64,000 bases of DNA, taken from assembly GCA_000746765.1 (NCBI GenBank), contig JOSY01000011.1:27200-91199 (forward strand), read 5' to 3'. Position 1 is the stretch's first letter, and the number at the start of each line of letters is the position of its first letter. Below the pieces are notes generated by a model. That model had not been told where the DNA came from. It saw only the letters and a list, made by a program, of their open reading frames with translations, and searched no databases. The translations under genes and the position numbers were made by a program. Source of the DNA: Marine Group I thaumarchaeote SCGC AAA799-D11 (GTDB taxonomy: Archaea; Thermoproteota; Nitrososphaeria; Nitrososphaerales; Nitrosopumilaceae). Shown piece after piece: positions 42,520-51,169 of this stretch.

Positions 42520-42944
42520 TATTCAGATTTCTCCTCTTCTTTGGGTTCTTCAGCAGGAGCTTCTACTGCTTTTTCTTCAGCAGGTGCATCTTCGGATGGT
42601 GCTTCTTCAGCAGGAGCCTCTTCAGCAGGAGCTTCTGCCGCTTCAGCTTCTGCAAGTTTTGCTTTTGATTTTTCTAATCTTGCAAAAATTGTTGGGTTGA
42701 CATGTTTTTTTGCCAATCCTTCATCTTCATAAACAAAGAAAGTTCCTGTTACAATTGGTTTTCCAACATGTGTTTGTAATCTCATTGGAATTACCACTTT
42801 GCCATCAAGTTTGAATTCTTTAGTAATCATGTCTACTGCTTCTAGTTTTTTGAGTTTTCCTGCCAATCCTGCAAAATTGCATGTAAGCTCTCTTCTAGAT
42901 AGGAAGGTGTTATCTACATCTGTGATGGTCTCAATTATAGACAT
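42519..42944 (-). CDS. rps24e: 30S ribosomal protein S24e with acidic Ala/Glu/Pro tail
   Basis: 141 residues from ATG 42944. The N-terminal ~100 residues are S24e ([40 protein letters not shown]). The last ~45 are a low-complexity tail of AEEAP-type units ([20 protein letters not shown]), unusual for S24e and reminiscent of the acidic stalk proteins. ATG 42971 would add nine residues. Coupled to rps27ae. Confidence 0.9.
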   Translation of the reverse strand: MSIIETITDVDNTFLSRRELTCNFAGLAGKLKKLEAVDMITKEFKLDGKVVIPMRLQTHVGKPIVTGTFFVYEDEGLAKKHVNPTIFARLEKSKAKLAEAEAAEAPAEEAPAEEAPSEDAPAEEKAVEAPAEEPKEEEKSE

Positions 42945-43027
42945 GTATCCAAAATCCTTTAGATATTTCATATAAACCTTGATTGAAATAGATAAGAAAT
43001 TTAAGAAAATCCTTGAGTAAATCAACT

Positions 43028-43588
43028 ATGGAACGCTATATGCTTCATCTAAAAAACACTAGTTATGGGCCTGAGAATTCTCGCGAGGTTGTTTACAAAG
43101 CAAGAGATCTTGCTTCAGACATGAATGCTTCAATTAGAGTTGCCAGAATTGCCAAAAAGTTTGTTGAATTAGATGTCTCAGTTGAAAAAGAAGATCTTGA
43201 TACATTAATTGAAAAACTTTCTCCAATTGGCCCTGTTGATAATATTCGTCATGTCGTTGAAGAAGAAATCGACAAAGAAAAAGGAATTGCTGATGGAATA
43301 TTTTATTTTAATAATGAAAGATTTTGGGAAAGTCATGAAGCATTTGAAGGTGTTTGGAAGAAATGTTTTGGACGAGAAAAAGAAGTTGTACAAGGAATTA
43401 TTTTAATGGCTGTTGCTTTTGCACATGCTCAAAAAGACGAATTAAGCATTGGACTTGGAATGCTTCGAAGAGTTTTAGAAAAATTGGGAACGTCTCCTTC
43501 TACATATCATTCTATTGATGTAGATAGAATTCGAACTAAAGCTGTAGAGATGCAACAAGCAAACAAGTTAACTACGTTTGAGATTTGA
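43028..43588 (+). CDS. DUF309-domain protein
   Basis: 186 residues (ATG 43028; an in-frame TTG lies at 43013). The C-terminal half carries the DUF309 pattern: FYFNNERFWESHEAFEGVWK followed by a helical bundle (VVQGIILMAVAFAHAQK). The N-terminal ~80 residues are a separate alpha/beta domain with two charged strand-helix units. Function of DUF309 is unknown. Convergent with apgM, overlapping 17 bp. Confidence 0.78.
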   Translation: MERYMLHLKNTSYGPENSREVVYKARDLASDMNASIRVARIAKKFVELDVSVEKEDLDTLIEKLSPIGPVDNIRHVVEEEIDKEKGIADGIFYFNNERFWESHEAFEGVWKKCFGREKEVVQGIILMAVAFAHAQKDELSIGLGMLRRVLEKLGTSPSTYHSIDVDRIRTKAVEMQQANKLTTFEI

Positions 43589-44858
43589 TTAATTCTAAAG
43601 ATTTTGTTACTACATCTGCCCCTTGAAGAAGGCCTATACTTCCTTTCTTTGCTTGCTCTTCAGTCATTCTTGTTGTTCCATCTTTTTTGATAAAGTCTCC
43701 AGAAACTAATACTGGAACTGGATCATCACTGTGTCCTTTGTTAATACATGGAGTTGAATGGTCAGCAGAAATTACTATTGCTACCTTGTTAGTATCTATA
43801 TTTTCAACTAACGTTTTGAAGAATCTCTGGTCAATCTCCTCTATGTTTTTCATTTTTCCTATGGCGTCACCATCATGTCCAAACTCGTCTGGACCTTTAA
43901 GGTGTACATAAATTGAATTTTGAGTCTCCATTGCTTTTGCAGCAACTCTTGCTTTCTCTTCATAATCTGTTAATCCTCCAGCTTCAAATGCTTTCATTTT
44001 TAATACTTCTGAAATTCCTAATTCTACTGGCATGTCTACAATGCATGAAAAATTCATACCGTATTTTTCATTGATTGGTATTACATCTGGATATTTGTTT
44101 CCTGCATCTCTAAGCAAAATACAACTAAGTTTCTTTTTTCCTTGCTCTTCTCGTTTTTTGTTAATTTGACTTTCTTTGCAAATATTGATTGTTTGCTCTG
44201 AGAATTCATTTACTATGTTTGCAGTAGATTTTGCATCTTCAACATCTTCTAAAGGTAGACATTTTTCAATTTTCAAAAAATCTCCAACCGCTTTTGCTAC
44301 TCCCATGCCTCCAATGTTACTATATGCTGGATCAGTGTTTGTAATTTTTGATGATAATTTTTTTGAATTGTTTCTGATTCTGACAGTTACTCTATGACCA
44401 ATTGTTGGTGCTACTACAACAGATGTGTCTGGATTTGAGAACTTTATCTTCTCTTCAATCTCTTTTGCAACTCCATCTGCATCTTCTTTTTCAATATGTC
44501 TTCCTGCTCTTCTATCAATAATGACTTCTTGATCATCTAATGTTGAATAATTTCCTCTTAATGCAAGATCTCCGTCTTTAAAGTCAATTCCAATTCCTAT
44601 TGCCTCAATTACTCCTCTACCTGCATAATCCTCATGTTTGAATTTGTATCCTAACATATTGAAAACAGCAATATCTGATTCAGGTGCAATACCCTTTCCT
44701 ACGGAAATCACTTCTCCTATTGCACCATTACTTGCAATTTTGTCCAAAATTGGGGTATTTGCAGCCTCTAATGGTGTCTTTCCATCTAAATCCGGATGTG
44801 GAAGGTCTCCTACACCATCTAACAGAACGTAAATCATATGAACATCAGAATTATCCAT
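43572..44858 (-). CDS. apgM: 2,3-bisphosphoglycerate-independent phosphoglycerate mutase, archaeal type
   Basis: 428 residues of the alkaline-phosphatase superfamily: YVLLDGVGDLPHPDLDGKTP with nucleophile region, PESDIAVFNMLGY, and metal ligands in HLKGPDEFGHDGD and VISADHSTPC. Interconverts 3- and 2-phosphoglycerate. ATG 44858 (MDNSDVHMIYV) gives standard length; 22 more codons upstream are probably not translated. Works with Pgk in gluconeogenesis. Confidence 0.92.
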   Translation of the reverse strand: MDNSDVHMIYVLLDGVGDLPHPDLDGKTPLEAANTPILDKIASNGAIGEVISVGKGIAPESDIAVFNMLGYKFKHEDYAGRGVIEAIGIGIDFKDGDLALRGNYSTLDDQEVIIDRRAGRHIEKEDADGVAKEIEEKIKFSNPDTSVVVAPTIGHRVTVRIRNNSKKLSSKITNTDPAYSNIGGMGVAKAVGDFLKIEKCLPLEDVEDAKSTANIVNEFSEQTINICKESQINKKREEQGKKKLSCILLRDAGNKYPDVIPINEKYGMNFSCIVDMPVELGISEVLKMKAFEAGGLTDYEEKARVAAKAMETQNSIYVHLKGPDEFGHDGDAIGKMKNIEEIDQRFFKTLVENIDTNKVAIVISADHSTPCINKGHSDDPVPVLVSGDFIKKDGTTRMTEEQAKKGSIGLLQGADVVTKSLELIKSQT

Positions 44859-45043
44859 AATCTTCCCCTGATTAATCCAGACCTGATGCTCTCCTTTAAA
44901 GCTTGCAACAAATTTTGCGATCAAAACAACAATGAACTTTCTAATTTTTTGTTTTTTTATTTCTAAAAAGAAGTATTTTTTGATGAAATTCGTATTTTCC
45001 TATTTTTTACAAATTTTTTTCCAAAAATATTTTCTGATTTGAG

Positions 45044-46114
45044 ATGACATTGGATCTTAGTAAACGTTTTAACAGACATTTACTGCAAATTACAATTATG
45101 GGAGATATGCGCAAAGATTATGTTTCTGAGCGTTTCATGATTGTTTCAAAAAAAGAAGACAAAGTTAAAGATCCAAAAAAATCTCCTTTTGCTCCTGGTA
45201 ATGAATCAATGACAAATCCTTCTGTTTTGTCTCTTGTTGCAAAAGATGGAATGTTGCAAAGATTACAAGATAGTGACGATGAATTTGTTGAAGGATGGTC
45301 AATTAGAGTTTTTGAAAGTAAAAATCCAATTGTATCTGTTGACACTGAAAACTCTTACAGTGATAGACCTTTTTACAGTGAACCTGCATATGGATATCAT
45401 TACATTGTTGTAGCTTCTCCAAATCAAAAAGATACTTTTGCAACAATTGATACTGAACAATGGTCTAACATTTTAGTAGTTGTTCAAGACCGATTAAGAT
45501 GGCTTTATACTCAAAAAGGTGTGACATATGTTTCAATTTATGCTGATCAAGGTGAACTTTCTGGCAGTGCCAACCCTCACCCTCATCTTAACATTCTGAC
45601 ATTCTCTACAATTCCTCCTATCATTGAAGAAGAAGCAGAAGCCTCTCACAAAATTCTAAATGAAAAGGGTGTCTGCCCTATGTGCCAAACTGTTAATGAA
45701 GAAATTAGTGGTCCTAGGCAGGTCCTTCAAACTGAAGGCTTTATCGCATTTTGTCCTTGGTCTCCATCATATCCGTATGAATTCTGGATTGCCCCTAAGA
45801 AACATACTACAAGTTTCTCTAAAATCACTCAAAAAGAAATCAATGATTTGTCTCTAATTCTTAGAGCAACACTTGGAGGATTATCTCAAACTATCAAAAA
45901 CGTCTCATACAACCTGGTGTTCCATCTTTCTCCTGAAAAAAAGAACAGCCGACAGATTCACTGGCATATTGAAATTTACCCTATAACAAAATCTTGGTCT
46001 GGTTTAGAACGTGGATATGGAATTTTCTTAAATGATATTTCTCCTGAAGAGGCTGCAGAAAAACTTGGCGCTGCCTGTAGAAAAGAACTAGCTAATCTAG
46101 TTGGAATTGTATGA
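45044..46114 (+). CDS. Galactose-1-phosphate uridylyltransferase-like HIT-superfamily protein
   Basis: 356 residues, two HIT-like halves. Half 1 ends with GSANPHPHLNILTF, comparable to the GalT active-site HPH; half 2 has CPMC (zinc) and HWHIEIYP. The canonical GalT HPHGQ is HPHLN here, so the uridylyl-histidine chemistry may differ and other nucleotidyl transfers are possible. No Leloir genes are near it. ATG 45044 chosen; ATG 45098 possible. Confidence 0.75.
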   Translation: MTLDLSKRFNRHLLQITIMGDMRKDYVSERFMIVSKKEDKVKDPKKSPFAPGNESMTNPSVLSLVAKDGMLQRLQDSDDEFVEGWSIRVFESKNPIVSVDTENSYSDRPFYSEPAYGYHYIVVASPNQKDTFATIDTEQWSNILVVVQDRLRWLYTQKGVTYVSIYADQGELSGSANPHPHLNILTFSTIPPIIEEEAEASHKILNEKGVCPMCQTVNEEISGPRQVLQTEGFIAFCPWSPSYPYEFWIAPKKHTTSFSKITQKEINDLSLILRATLGGLSQTIKNVSYNLVFHLSPEKKNSRQIHWHIEIYPITKSWSGLERGYGIFLNDISPEEAAEKLGAACRKELANLVGIV

Positions 46115-46154
46115 CTCTGAATAGTTTATTATTCAACTAAATCTTTGATGAATT

Positions 46155-46601
46155 ATGCAACTTGAATATTGGTTAGGACTTGGCAGTATTGCGTTCTTTG
46201 TACTATTTGTTCTTGTAGTTAGTTCACTTTACTTTTTCATGTTTGATGATCCTAATACTTCTGATCTTCCAATTGATCCTGATAACTTTGCAAATCCAAA
46301 ACTTCTTCAATTCATTTCAATCACTATTGCCCCTGGAGGAATTTTAGCTGCTGTTGCATTCATTTTGTCAAAATACTATGGCTCTAAAAAAATTGGTGCA
46401 ATGCTTATTGTAGATGGAATTATCTTGCTTGTTGGAATGGCATTTTCTCAAACTCTTATTGATAAAATAGCTGAACCATACATCACAGATACTGTTTTAA
46501 TTCTACCTCCATTGTTTATGGTGTTGTCAGCCCCTGTAATCTATTTTGGATTACGTTTGATGAAAGTTAGAAAGCCTCGTCCAAAAAAAGAATATTTCTA
46601 A
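46155..46601 (+). CDS. Four-span membrane protein
   Basis: 148 residues with hydrophobic segments near 8-30, 52-70, 78-97 and 113-134 and a basic C-terminus (KVRKPRPKKEYF) that would lie inside. No recognised transporter or enzyme motif. It follows the GalT-like gene by 40 bp and ends 4 bp into the acetyltransferase gene on the other strand. Confidence 0.65.
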   Translation: MQLEYWLGLGSIAFFVLFVLVVSSLYFFMFDDPNTSDLPIDPDNFANPKLLQFISITIAPGGILAAVAFILSKYYGSKKIGAMLIVDGIILLVGMAFSQTLIDKIAEPYITDTVLILPPLFMVLSAPVIYFGLRLMKVRKPRPKKEYF

Positions 46602-47035
46602 ACATGATCAAATCTTAATTCATTTGCAACTTGCTTGAAACCTAATTTTTCATAAAATGGCTTTACATCATCAGTACAATCTAGAATTGTCTTGTAACAG
46701 CCTTGTTTTTTAGCAATTTCTAGAAGATATTTCATAATCTTCTCTCCGATTTTTTGCCCTTGGAAATTTTTATCCACAACAACATCCTCGATATGTCCTA
46801 CTCGTCCTCCATTGTGGATGAATTTTTGTTCTATCAATAATGTCGTTGAGCCAACTACCTTCCCATCTATTTCAGCTACTGCTATCATATAGTCTGGATT
46901 TGAATCAATTTTTTTGAAAATCTCTTCTGCTTTGGTTTTGTCAATATCGCTTGCTTTTCTTAATGAATCAAGTGTGGTAAGAAAACCATTTTGCAAATCC
47001 TCAATGTCTAGTTTTCTAATTGTTGGTTCGCTCAT
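46598..47035 (-). CDS. GNAT acetyltransferase, GNA1-like (glucosamine-6-phosphate N-acetyltransferase)
   Basis: 145 residues. The core FIHNGGRVGHIEDVVVDKNF, GQKIGEKIMKYLLEIAKKQG and CYKTILDCTDDVKPFYEKLG is strikingly like eukaryotic GNA1, which acetylates glucosamine-6-phosphate for UDP-GlcNAc. The next gene is a sugar-1-phosphate nucleotidyltransferase overlapping by 4 bp, so the pair could make an activated N-acetyl sugar. Bacteria and many archaea use GlmU for this step. Confidence 0.82.
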   Translation of the reverse strand: MSEPTIRKLDIEDLQNGFLTTLDSLRKASDIDKTKAEEIFKKIDSNPDYMIAVAEIDGKVVGSTTLLIEQKFIHNGGRVGHIEDVVVDKNFQGQKIGEKIMKYLLEIAKKQGCYKTILDCTDDVKPFYEKLGFKQVANELRFDHV

Positions 47036-47748
47036 TTCTGCCTCTTTCTGGATTTCTTTGTAAATTCTTCATTTGCTTGTTTGTATGATTCCTTATTTCC
47101 GATATCCATAAAGCCTTTTTTTGTAATAAAACTACTAACTAATTTTTTGTTCTTCATTGCTTTTTTGATTACATCATCCATTCCATATGGTTTGTTTTTT
47201 GGAATGTATTTCAAAATCCCTGGTTCCATCACATAACATCCCATGTTGATATTTGCTTTAATTTCCGGTTTTTCCTCCCAACTTGTCACTTTACCTGTTT
47301 TTGAAGTATTAATCACCCCGTATTCCAAATTAGTTTTGTACTCGTATAGACTCATAGTTGTAAATGCTTTCTTTGCTTTGTGTTGTTTTATCATGTTTCT
47401 AAGACTAAAATCAAAAATAGTATCTCCATACACACAAACAAAAGTATCATCAATAAATTTCTCTGCAGTTTTGAGTTGACCTGCAGTTGCTAGTGGTTTT
47501 TTTGAAATTGCATATTCAATCTCAACTCCGAATTCTTTTCCATCTTTAAAATAATTTTGAATCTTTTCTTTACGATAACTTACACACAGCACTATTGATT
47601 TTACACCATTTTTTTTATTCCAATCAATTAGGTGTTCTAGAATTGGTTTTTTCCCTAATGGTAACATAGGTTTTGGAGTTTTGAGTGTTAATGGACGTAA
47701 TCTTGTACCTAGTCCTCCAGCTAAAATTACTGCCTTCACAAATACCAA
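47032..47748 (-). CDS. Sugar-1-phosphate nucleotidyltransferase
   Basis: 238 residues. N-terminal loop VILAGGLGTRLRPLTLKTPK with KPMLPLGKKPILEHLI, metal Asp in VCVYGDTIFDF, and VTSWEEKPE. It lacks the C-terminal left-handed helix of GlmU, resembling RmlA/GCD1-type enzymes. Product probably an NDP-sugar for glycans. Start TTG 47748 or GTG 47739. Coupled to the GNA1-like gene. Confidence 0.87.
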   Translation of the reverse strand: MVFVKAVILAGGLGTRLRPLTLKTPKPMLPLGKKPILEHLIDWNKKNGVKSIVLCVSYRKEKIQNYFKDGKEFGVEIEYAISKKPLATAGQLKTAEKFIDDTFVCVYGDTIFDFSLRNMIKQHKAKKAFTTMSLYEYKTNLEYGVINTSKTGKVTSWEEKPEIKANINMGCYVMEPGILKYIPKNKPYGMDDVIKKAMKNKKLVSSFITKKGFMDIGNKESYKQANEEFTKKSRKRQK

Positions 47749-47794
47749 TTCGTATGTGAGTATTTATGTTCAAGGATGATTTTATTCTGTAATC

Positions 47795-49093
47795 TTATCC
47801 TTTAATTTTTAATATTTTTTCTAAAACATTTTCTGGTGTTTTTCCAAAAACAATAATCATTGGTTCTTTTCCAAAATCTCCCTTATGATAAATTACATCT
47901 GGAATTCTTTTTGAATTTTTTAATGCAGAACTTATTCCCCATCTAATTGTCGATCCTTGGATTTTTACATTTTTAGGTTCTTTACTACGATCGTAACTAC
48001 TAACTGTGAGCTTTGATTTTTTAATTTTTGACAGTGTTGTATTTTGATATTTTAAATTAATTGCAGAACAAATCTCTGGATGTTTTTTGTTCATTGACAA
48101 TAATGCAGTTGCTACATGCTTTGAGCCTCCATATTCCAAATCACCCGCAACAAGTACATCTTTTCCTGCCTTCACAATTCTGCCTGAAATACCTAAAACA
48201 TCTTTTGTGGATTTTGGTTTTTGTTTTGAGAACACAAAATTTGTCTGGCATTCTGGAATGTTTTTGTATATTCCTTTAATGTTTGTAAATTTGGTTATTG
48301 CCGATGATAACTCTTCTTCAATCCCTTTGTTTCCTATATCTGTAATTACAATTCCTTTTCCAATTTTTCTTGCATTTTTTATTGAATTTTGTGTAAATTT
48401 CTTTGCAAAAAATAATGATTCTTTAACATTTTTCTTTCTTGCAAGTGAATATACTATTGCTGCTGAGTGATTACATCCGCTACCATGATTGATTTTTGGA
48501 ATTTTTTTACCTGAAATGATATATTTTTTATTTTTTTCAAGAACAAAGTCCGATACTGTATTTTTATCTTCTTTGAATCCTGTAATTACAACACTTTTTG
48601 CTCCCATGTCTTGAATTGTTTTTGCAACTTTTTCAGGTGTATTTTTTGCCGAAATTTTCATTTTTGTAAGAAATTCTGCTTCTGATTTGTTTGGTGTAAT
48701 TATTGTTGCAAGAGGAATTATGTACTTTTGAAAATCTTTTTTTGCATTATTTTCTATTAGACTTCCTCCTGTTGTTGATTTTATTACAGGATCAACTACT
48801 ATTGGAATTTTTAATTTGTTTAATTGTTGATGTATTATTTTTATAATTTTTGAATTATACACCATACCAATTTTAATTCCGTCAATTTTAAAATCTGAAA
48901 ATAGCGGCTGTAATTGTTTTTTCAACATATTTGGTGATACTGGTTCAACAATTCCAAATTTGGAAGTATTTTGACTTGTAATTGCAGTTATTGCAGTTAA
49001 TGTATGTACTTCTAATTTTGAAAACACTCTGATGTCACTTTGAATCCCTGCTCCTGATGATGGATCAGAACCGCCAATAGAAAGTATATTCAC
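47795..49093 (-). CDS. thiDN: Bifunctional ThiD-ThiN (HMP-P kinase / thiamine-phosphate synthase)
   Basis: 432 residues. Residues 1-~255 are ThiD (GGSDPSSGAGIQSDIRVFSK, VVDPVIKSTTGGSLI, NHGSGCNHSAAIVY); residues ~260-432 are ThiN (VFSKQKPKSTKDVLGISGRI, VAGDLEYGGSKHVATALLSM, STIRWGISSALKNSKRIPDV). ThiN replaces ThiE in archaea. With ThiC, 0.7 kb on, it covers HMP formation and coupling. Confidence 0.93.
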   Translation of the reverse strand: MNILSIGGSDPSSGAGIQSDIRVFSKLEVHTLTAITAITSQNTSKFGIVEPVSPNMLKKQLQPLFSDFKIDGIKIGMVYNSKIIKIIHQQLNKLKIPIVVDPVIKSTTGGSLIENNAKKDFQKYIIPLATIITPNKSEAEFLTKMKISAKNTPEKVAKTIQDMGAKSVVITGFKEDKNTVSDFVLEKNKKYIISGKKIPKINHGSGCNHSAAIVYSLARKKNVKESLFFAKKFTQNSIKNARKIGKGIVITDIGNKGIEEELSSAITKFTNIKGIYKNIPECQTNFVFSKQKPKSTKDVLGISGRIVKAGKDVLVAGDLEYGGSKHVATALLSMNKKHPEICSAINLKYQNTTLSKIKKSKLTVSSYDRSKEPKNVKIQGSTIRWGISSALKNSKRIPDVIYHKGDFGKEPMIIVFGKTPENVLEKILKIKG

Positions 49094-49196
49094 ATTATTT
49101 TCTTATTTTCAGCACTAATCTATTTTTCTTTTTAATTTGTTTAATTTGTGAATTTTTATGATATTTGTTTTATAGTTTGAACTTTATTTCATACTG

Positions 49197-49388
49197 ATGA
49201 CTGAAGTTCCAATGATTAATGATTCCGCTCCTGAGGAATTACGTTGTACTACCTGTTTGTTGCCAATGCAATACCAAACCAAAAAAGATGGAAAATTTTT
49301 GTGGCAATGTTTCAAATGCGGTAAGCAATATCTTGTACCTGGAAACAATGATGGGTCTGTAGAAGAAAGTTGGAGTCCTCCAAGATAA
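49197..49388 (+). CDS. Small zinc-ribbon protein
   Basis: 63 residues with two CxxC pairs (LRCTTCLLPMQYQ and WQCFKCGKQYLVP) forming a zinc ribbon, flanked by acidic ends. Between thiDN and thiC but read rightward. Function unknown; similar ribbons occur in transcription or RNA-associated proteins. A reading frame with coiled-coil character follows in the +1 frame. Confidence 0.7.
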   Translation: MTEVPMINDSAPEELRCTTCLLPMQYQTKKDGKFLWQCFKCGKQYLVPGNNDGSVEESWSPPR

Positions 49389-49440
49389 CATAACTGAAAT
49401 AGATTCTCTCAACTCAGAAAATCAAAAACTCCGAAAATAT

Positions 49441-49608
49441 GTGTCTCTAATTAATGCTGAACTAGAATTATCTCAAAGAGTTTCTGAAATAAAACATAAT
49501 TTTGCAAATTCTCCTGATTCTGAGCGTATAATCAAGCCTATTTTAGATAGGATTTCTAAAATTCAATCTGAAAAATTATCTCTTCAAAAAGAACTGAACT
49601 TAAACTAG
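49441..49608 (+). CDS. Short coiled-coil reading frame, start uncertain
   Basis: GTG 49441 gives 55 residues; the frame is protein-like from about 49371 (LQDNITEIDSLNSENQKLRK) with heptads and no conventional start there. It ends EKLSLQKELNLN. It lies directly after the zinc-ribbon gene, one frame over. Either a separate gene with an unusual start, or the C-terminus of the zinc-ribbon protein after a one-base shift near 49369. Confidence 0.45.
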   Translation: MSLINAELELSQRVSEIKHNFANSPDSERIIKPILDRISKIQSEKLSLQKELNLN

Positions 49609-49609
49609 A

Positions 49610-49708
49610 TTATGATGATGATTGGGTTACACAATCAAACGAACAAAACTCATCTTTCATACTGTAAAACTCTCTTCCACAATGTCTGCATTCCCTAATA
49701 GTTCTCAC
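49610..49708 (-). CDS. 32-residue four-cysteine zinc-finger peptide
   Basis: GTG 49708 to stop 49610: RTIRECRHCGREFYSMKDEF, then CSFDCVTQSSS. Two C-x2-C/C-x3-C pairs 12 residues apart match a treble-clef or FCS-like finger. No ATG exists in frame and a TAG closes the frame 12 codons upstream, so GTG is the only standard start. Codon pattern is convincing but size makes it uncertain. Confidence 0.5.
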   Translation of the reverse strand: MRTIRECRHCGREFYSMKDEFCSFDCVTQSSS

Positions 49709-49840
49709 AAGATCTAATACTGTATTATTCCATTTAAAACCGATCTATTTTCTTAATATAGTGCCAATAAAATCTGCTGCGATCAATAAATTTCTGTAAC
49801 TTTATGATTGTTTAAATCAGGCAAAAGCCTAGAATAATTT

Positions 49841-51169
49841 ATGACAACTCAAATGACTGCTGCACGACGTGGTGTTGCAACCGACGAGATGAAGCAAGTT
49901 GCAAAAGATGAAGATGTTTCTCTTGATTGGTTAATACCAAAAATTGCAAAAGGTTCTATTATTATTCCAAGTAATAACTGCAGACCTCAACAAATTCACA
50001 ATGTTGGAATTGGTAAGGGTTTGAAAACTAAAGTAAATGTGAACATTGGAACTTCTACACTAAATGTAAATCTTGAAGAAGAGATAGAAAAAGCAAAAGT
50101 TGCAGTCAAATATCATGCAGATACTATGATGGATCTTAGTGATGGTGGTGATGTAAAACACATTAGAAAAACTTTGTTAGAAACTGCTCCAATAACTTTT
50201 GGCACTGTTCCAATCTATGAAGCCTACAATTACGGTGTTGAAGTGCACAAAAATCCTTTGAACCTCACTGAAGATGATTATCTAAACGCATTTGAAAACA
50301 ACGCAAAAGATGGTGTTGATTATACAACTATCCATTGTGGAATTACAAAAGATATTGCAAAAAGAATTCTAAAGGTTCAGAGACATGGTGGAGTTGTCAG
50401 TAAAGGTGGTACCATTACTGCTGCATGGATGCTTAAACATGATAAAGAAAACCCTTACTTGACTCATTATGACTATCTTGTAGAGATGGCCAAAAAATAT
50501 GATGTCACTTTTAGCCTTGGAGACGCTCTTAGACCAGGCTCAATTTTGGACTCCCATGATGAGTTACAAGTTCAAGAAATGATTAACATCTCTCAATTAA
50601 CTAAACGTGCACATGAACAAGATGTTCAAGTAATGGTTGAGGGACCTGGACATGTTCCACTAAATGAGGTTGCAGCAAATGTTAGACTTGCAAAATCTTT
50701 GATTGGTGATGTTCCGTATTATGTCCTAGGTCCATTGGTAACTGATGTTGCATCTGGACATGATCATATTGCAAGTGCCATTGGTGCAGCTGTATCTGCA
50801 AGTGAAGGTGTTGATCTTTTATGTTATCTTACTCCTTCAGAACATCTTGCATTACCTAATGCTGAAGAAGTAAAGGCTGGATTGATTGCTTATAGAATTG
50901 CAGCCCATGCAGGAGATCTTGTAAAAATTCGTGATAAAGCGATCAAATGGGATATGGAGATGACTGAAGCTCGTCGTACATTGGATTGGGAAAAACAACT
51001 TGCACTATCTATTGATCCTGAAGAAGCTGCAAAAATTCACAGTAGAACTGGACAGCACCCTGGTAACAATGTCCCTTGTACTATGTGTGGGGGCGCATGT
51101 GTTTACATGATGCTGCCTCAACAAAAAAAGTACGAAAAAGAAAACGAAAATCTACAACAAATTGAATAA
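49841..51169 (+). CDS. thiC: Phosphomethylpyrimidine synthase ThiC
   Basis: 442 residues, radical-SAM enzyme turning aminoimidazole ribotide into HMP-P. Landmarks: IPSNNCRPQQIHNVGIGKGL, DLSDGGDVKHIRKTLL, VEGPGHVPLNEV and the C-terminal cluster motif CTMCGGAC (C413, C416, C420). The spacing is CxxCx3C, one residue shorter than the CxxCx4C of bacterial ThiC. No TPP riboswitch is visible in the 132 bp upstream. Confidence 0.95.
   Translation: MTTQMTAARRGVATDEMKQVAKDEDVSLDWLIPKIAKGSIIIPSNNCRPQQIHNVGIGKGLKTKVNVNIGTSTLNVNLEEEIEKAKVAVKYHADTMMDLSDGGDVKHIRKTLLETAPITFGTVPIYEAYNYGVEVHKNPLNLTEDDYLNAFENNAKDGVDYTTIHCGITKDIAKRILKVQRHGGVVSKGGTITAAWMLKHDKENPYLTHYDYLVEMAKKYDVTFSLGDALRPGSILDSHDELQVQEMINISQLTKRAHEQDVQVMVEGPGHVPLNEVAANVRLAKSLIGDVPYYVLGPLVTDVASGHDHIASAIGAAVSASEGVDLLCYLTPSEHLALPNAEEVKAGLIAYRIAAHAGDLVKIRDKAIKWDMEMTEARRTLDWEKQLALSIDPEEAAKIHSRTGQHPGNNVPCTMCGGACVYMMLPQQKKYEKENENLQQIE

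Noticed and set aside
49709-49840. Possible TPP riboswitch before thiC
   Set aside because: No thi-box consensus is present; only a 4-bp AGGC/GCCT hairpin at 49819-49830 is visible.
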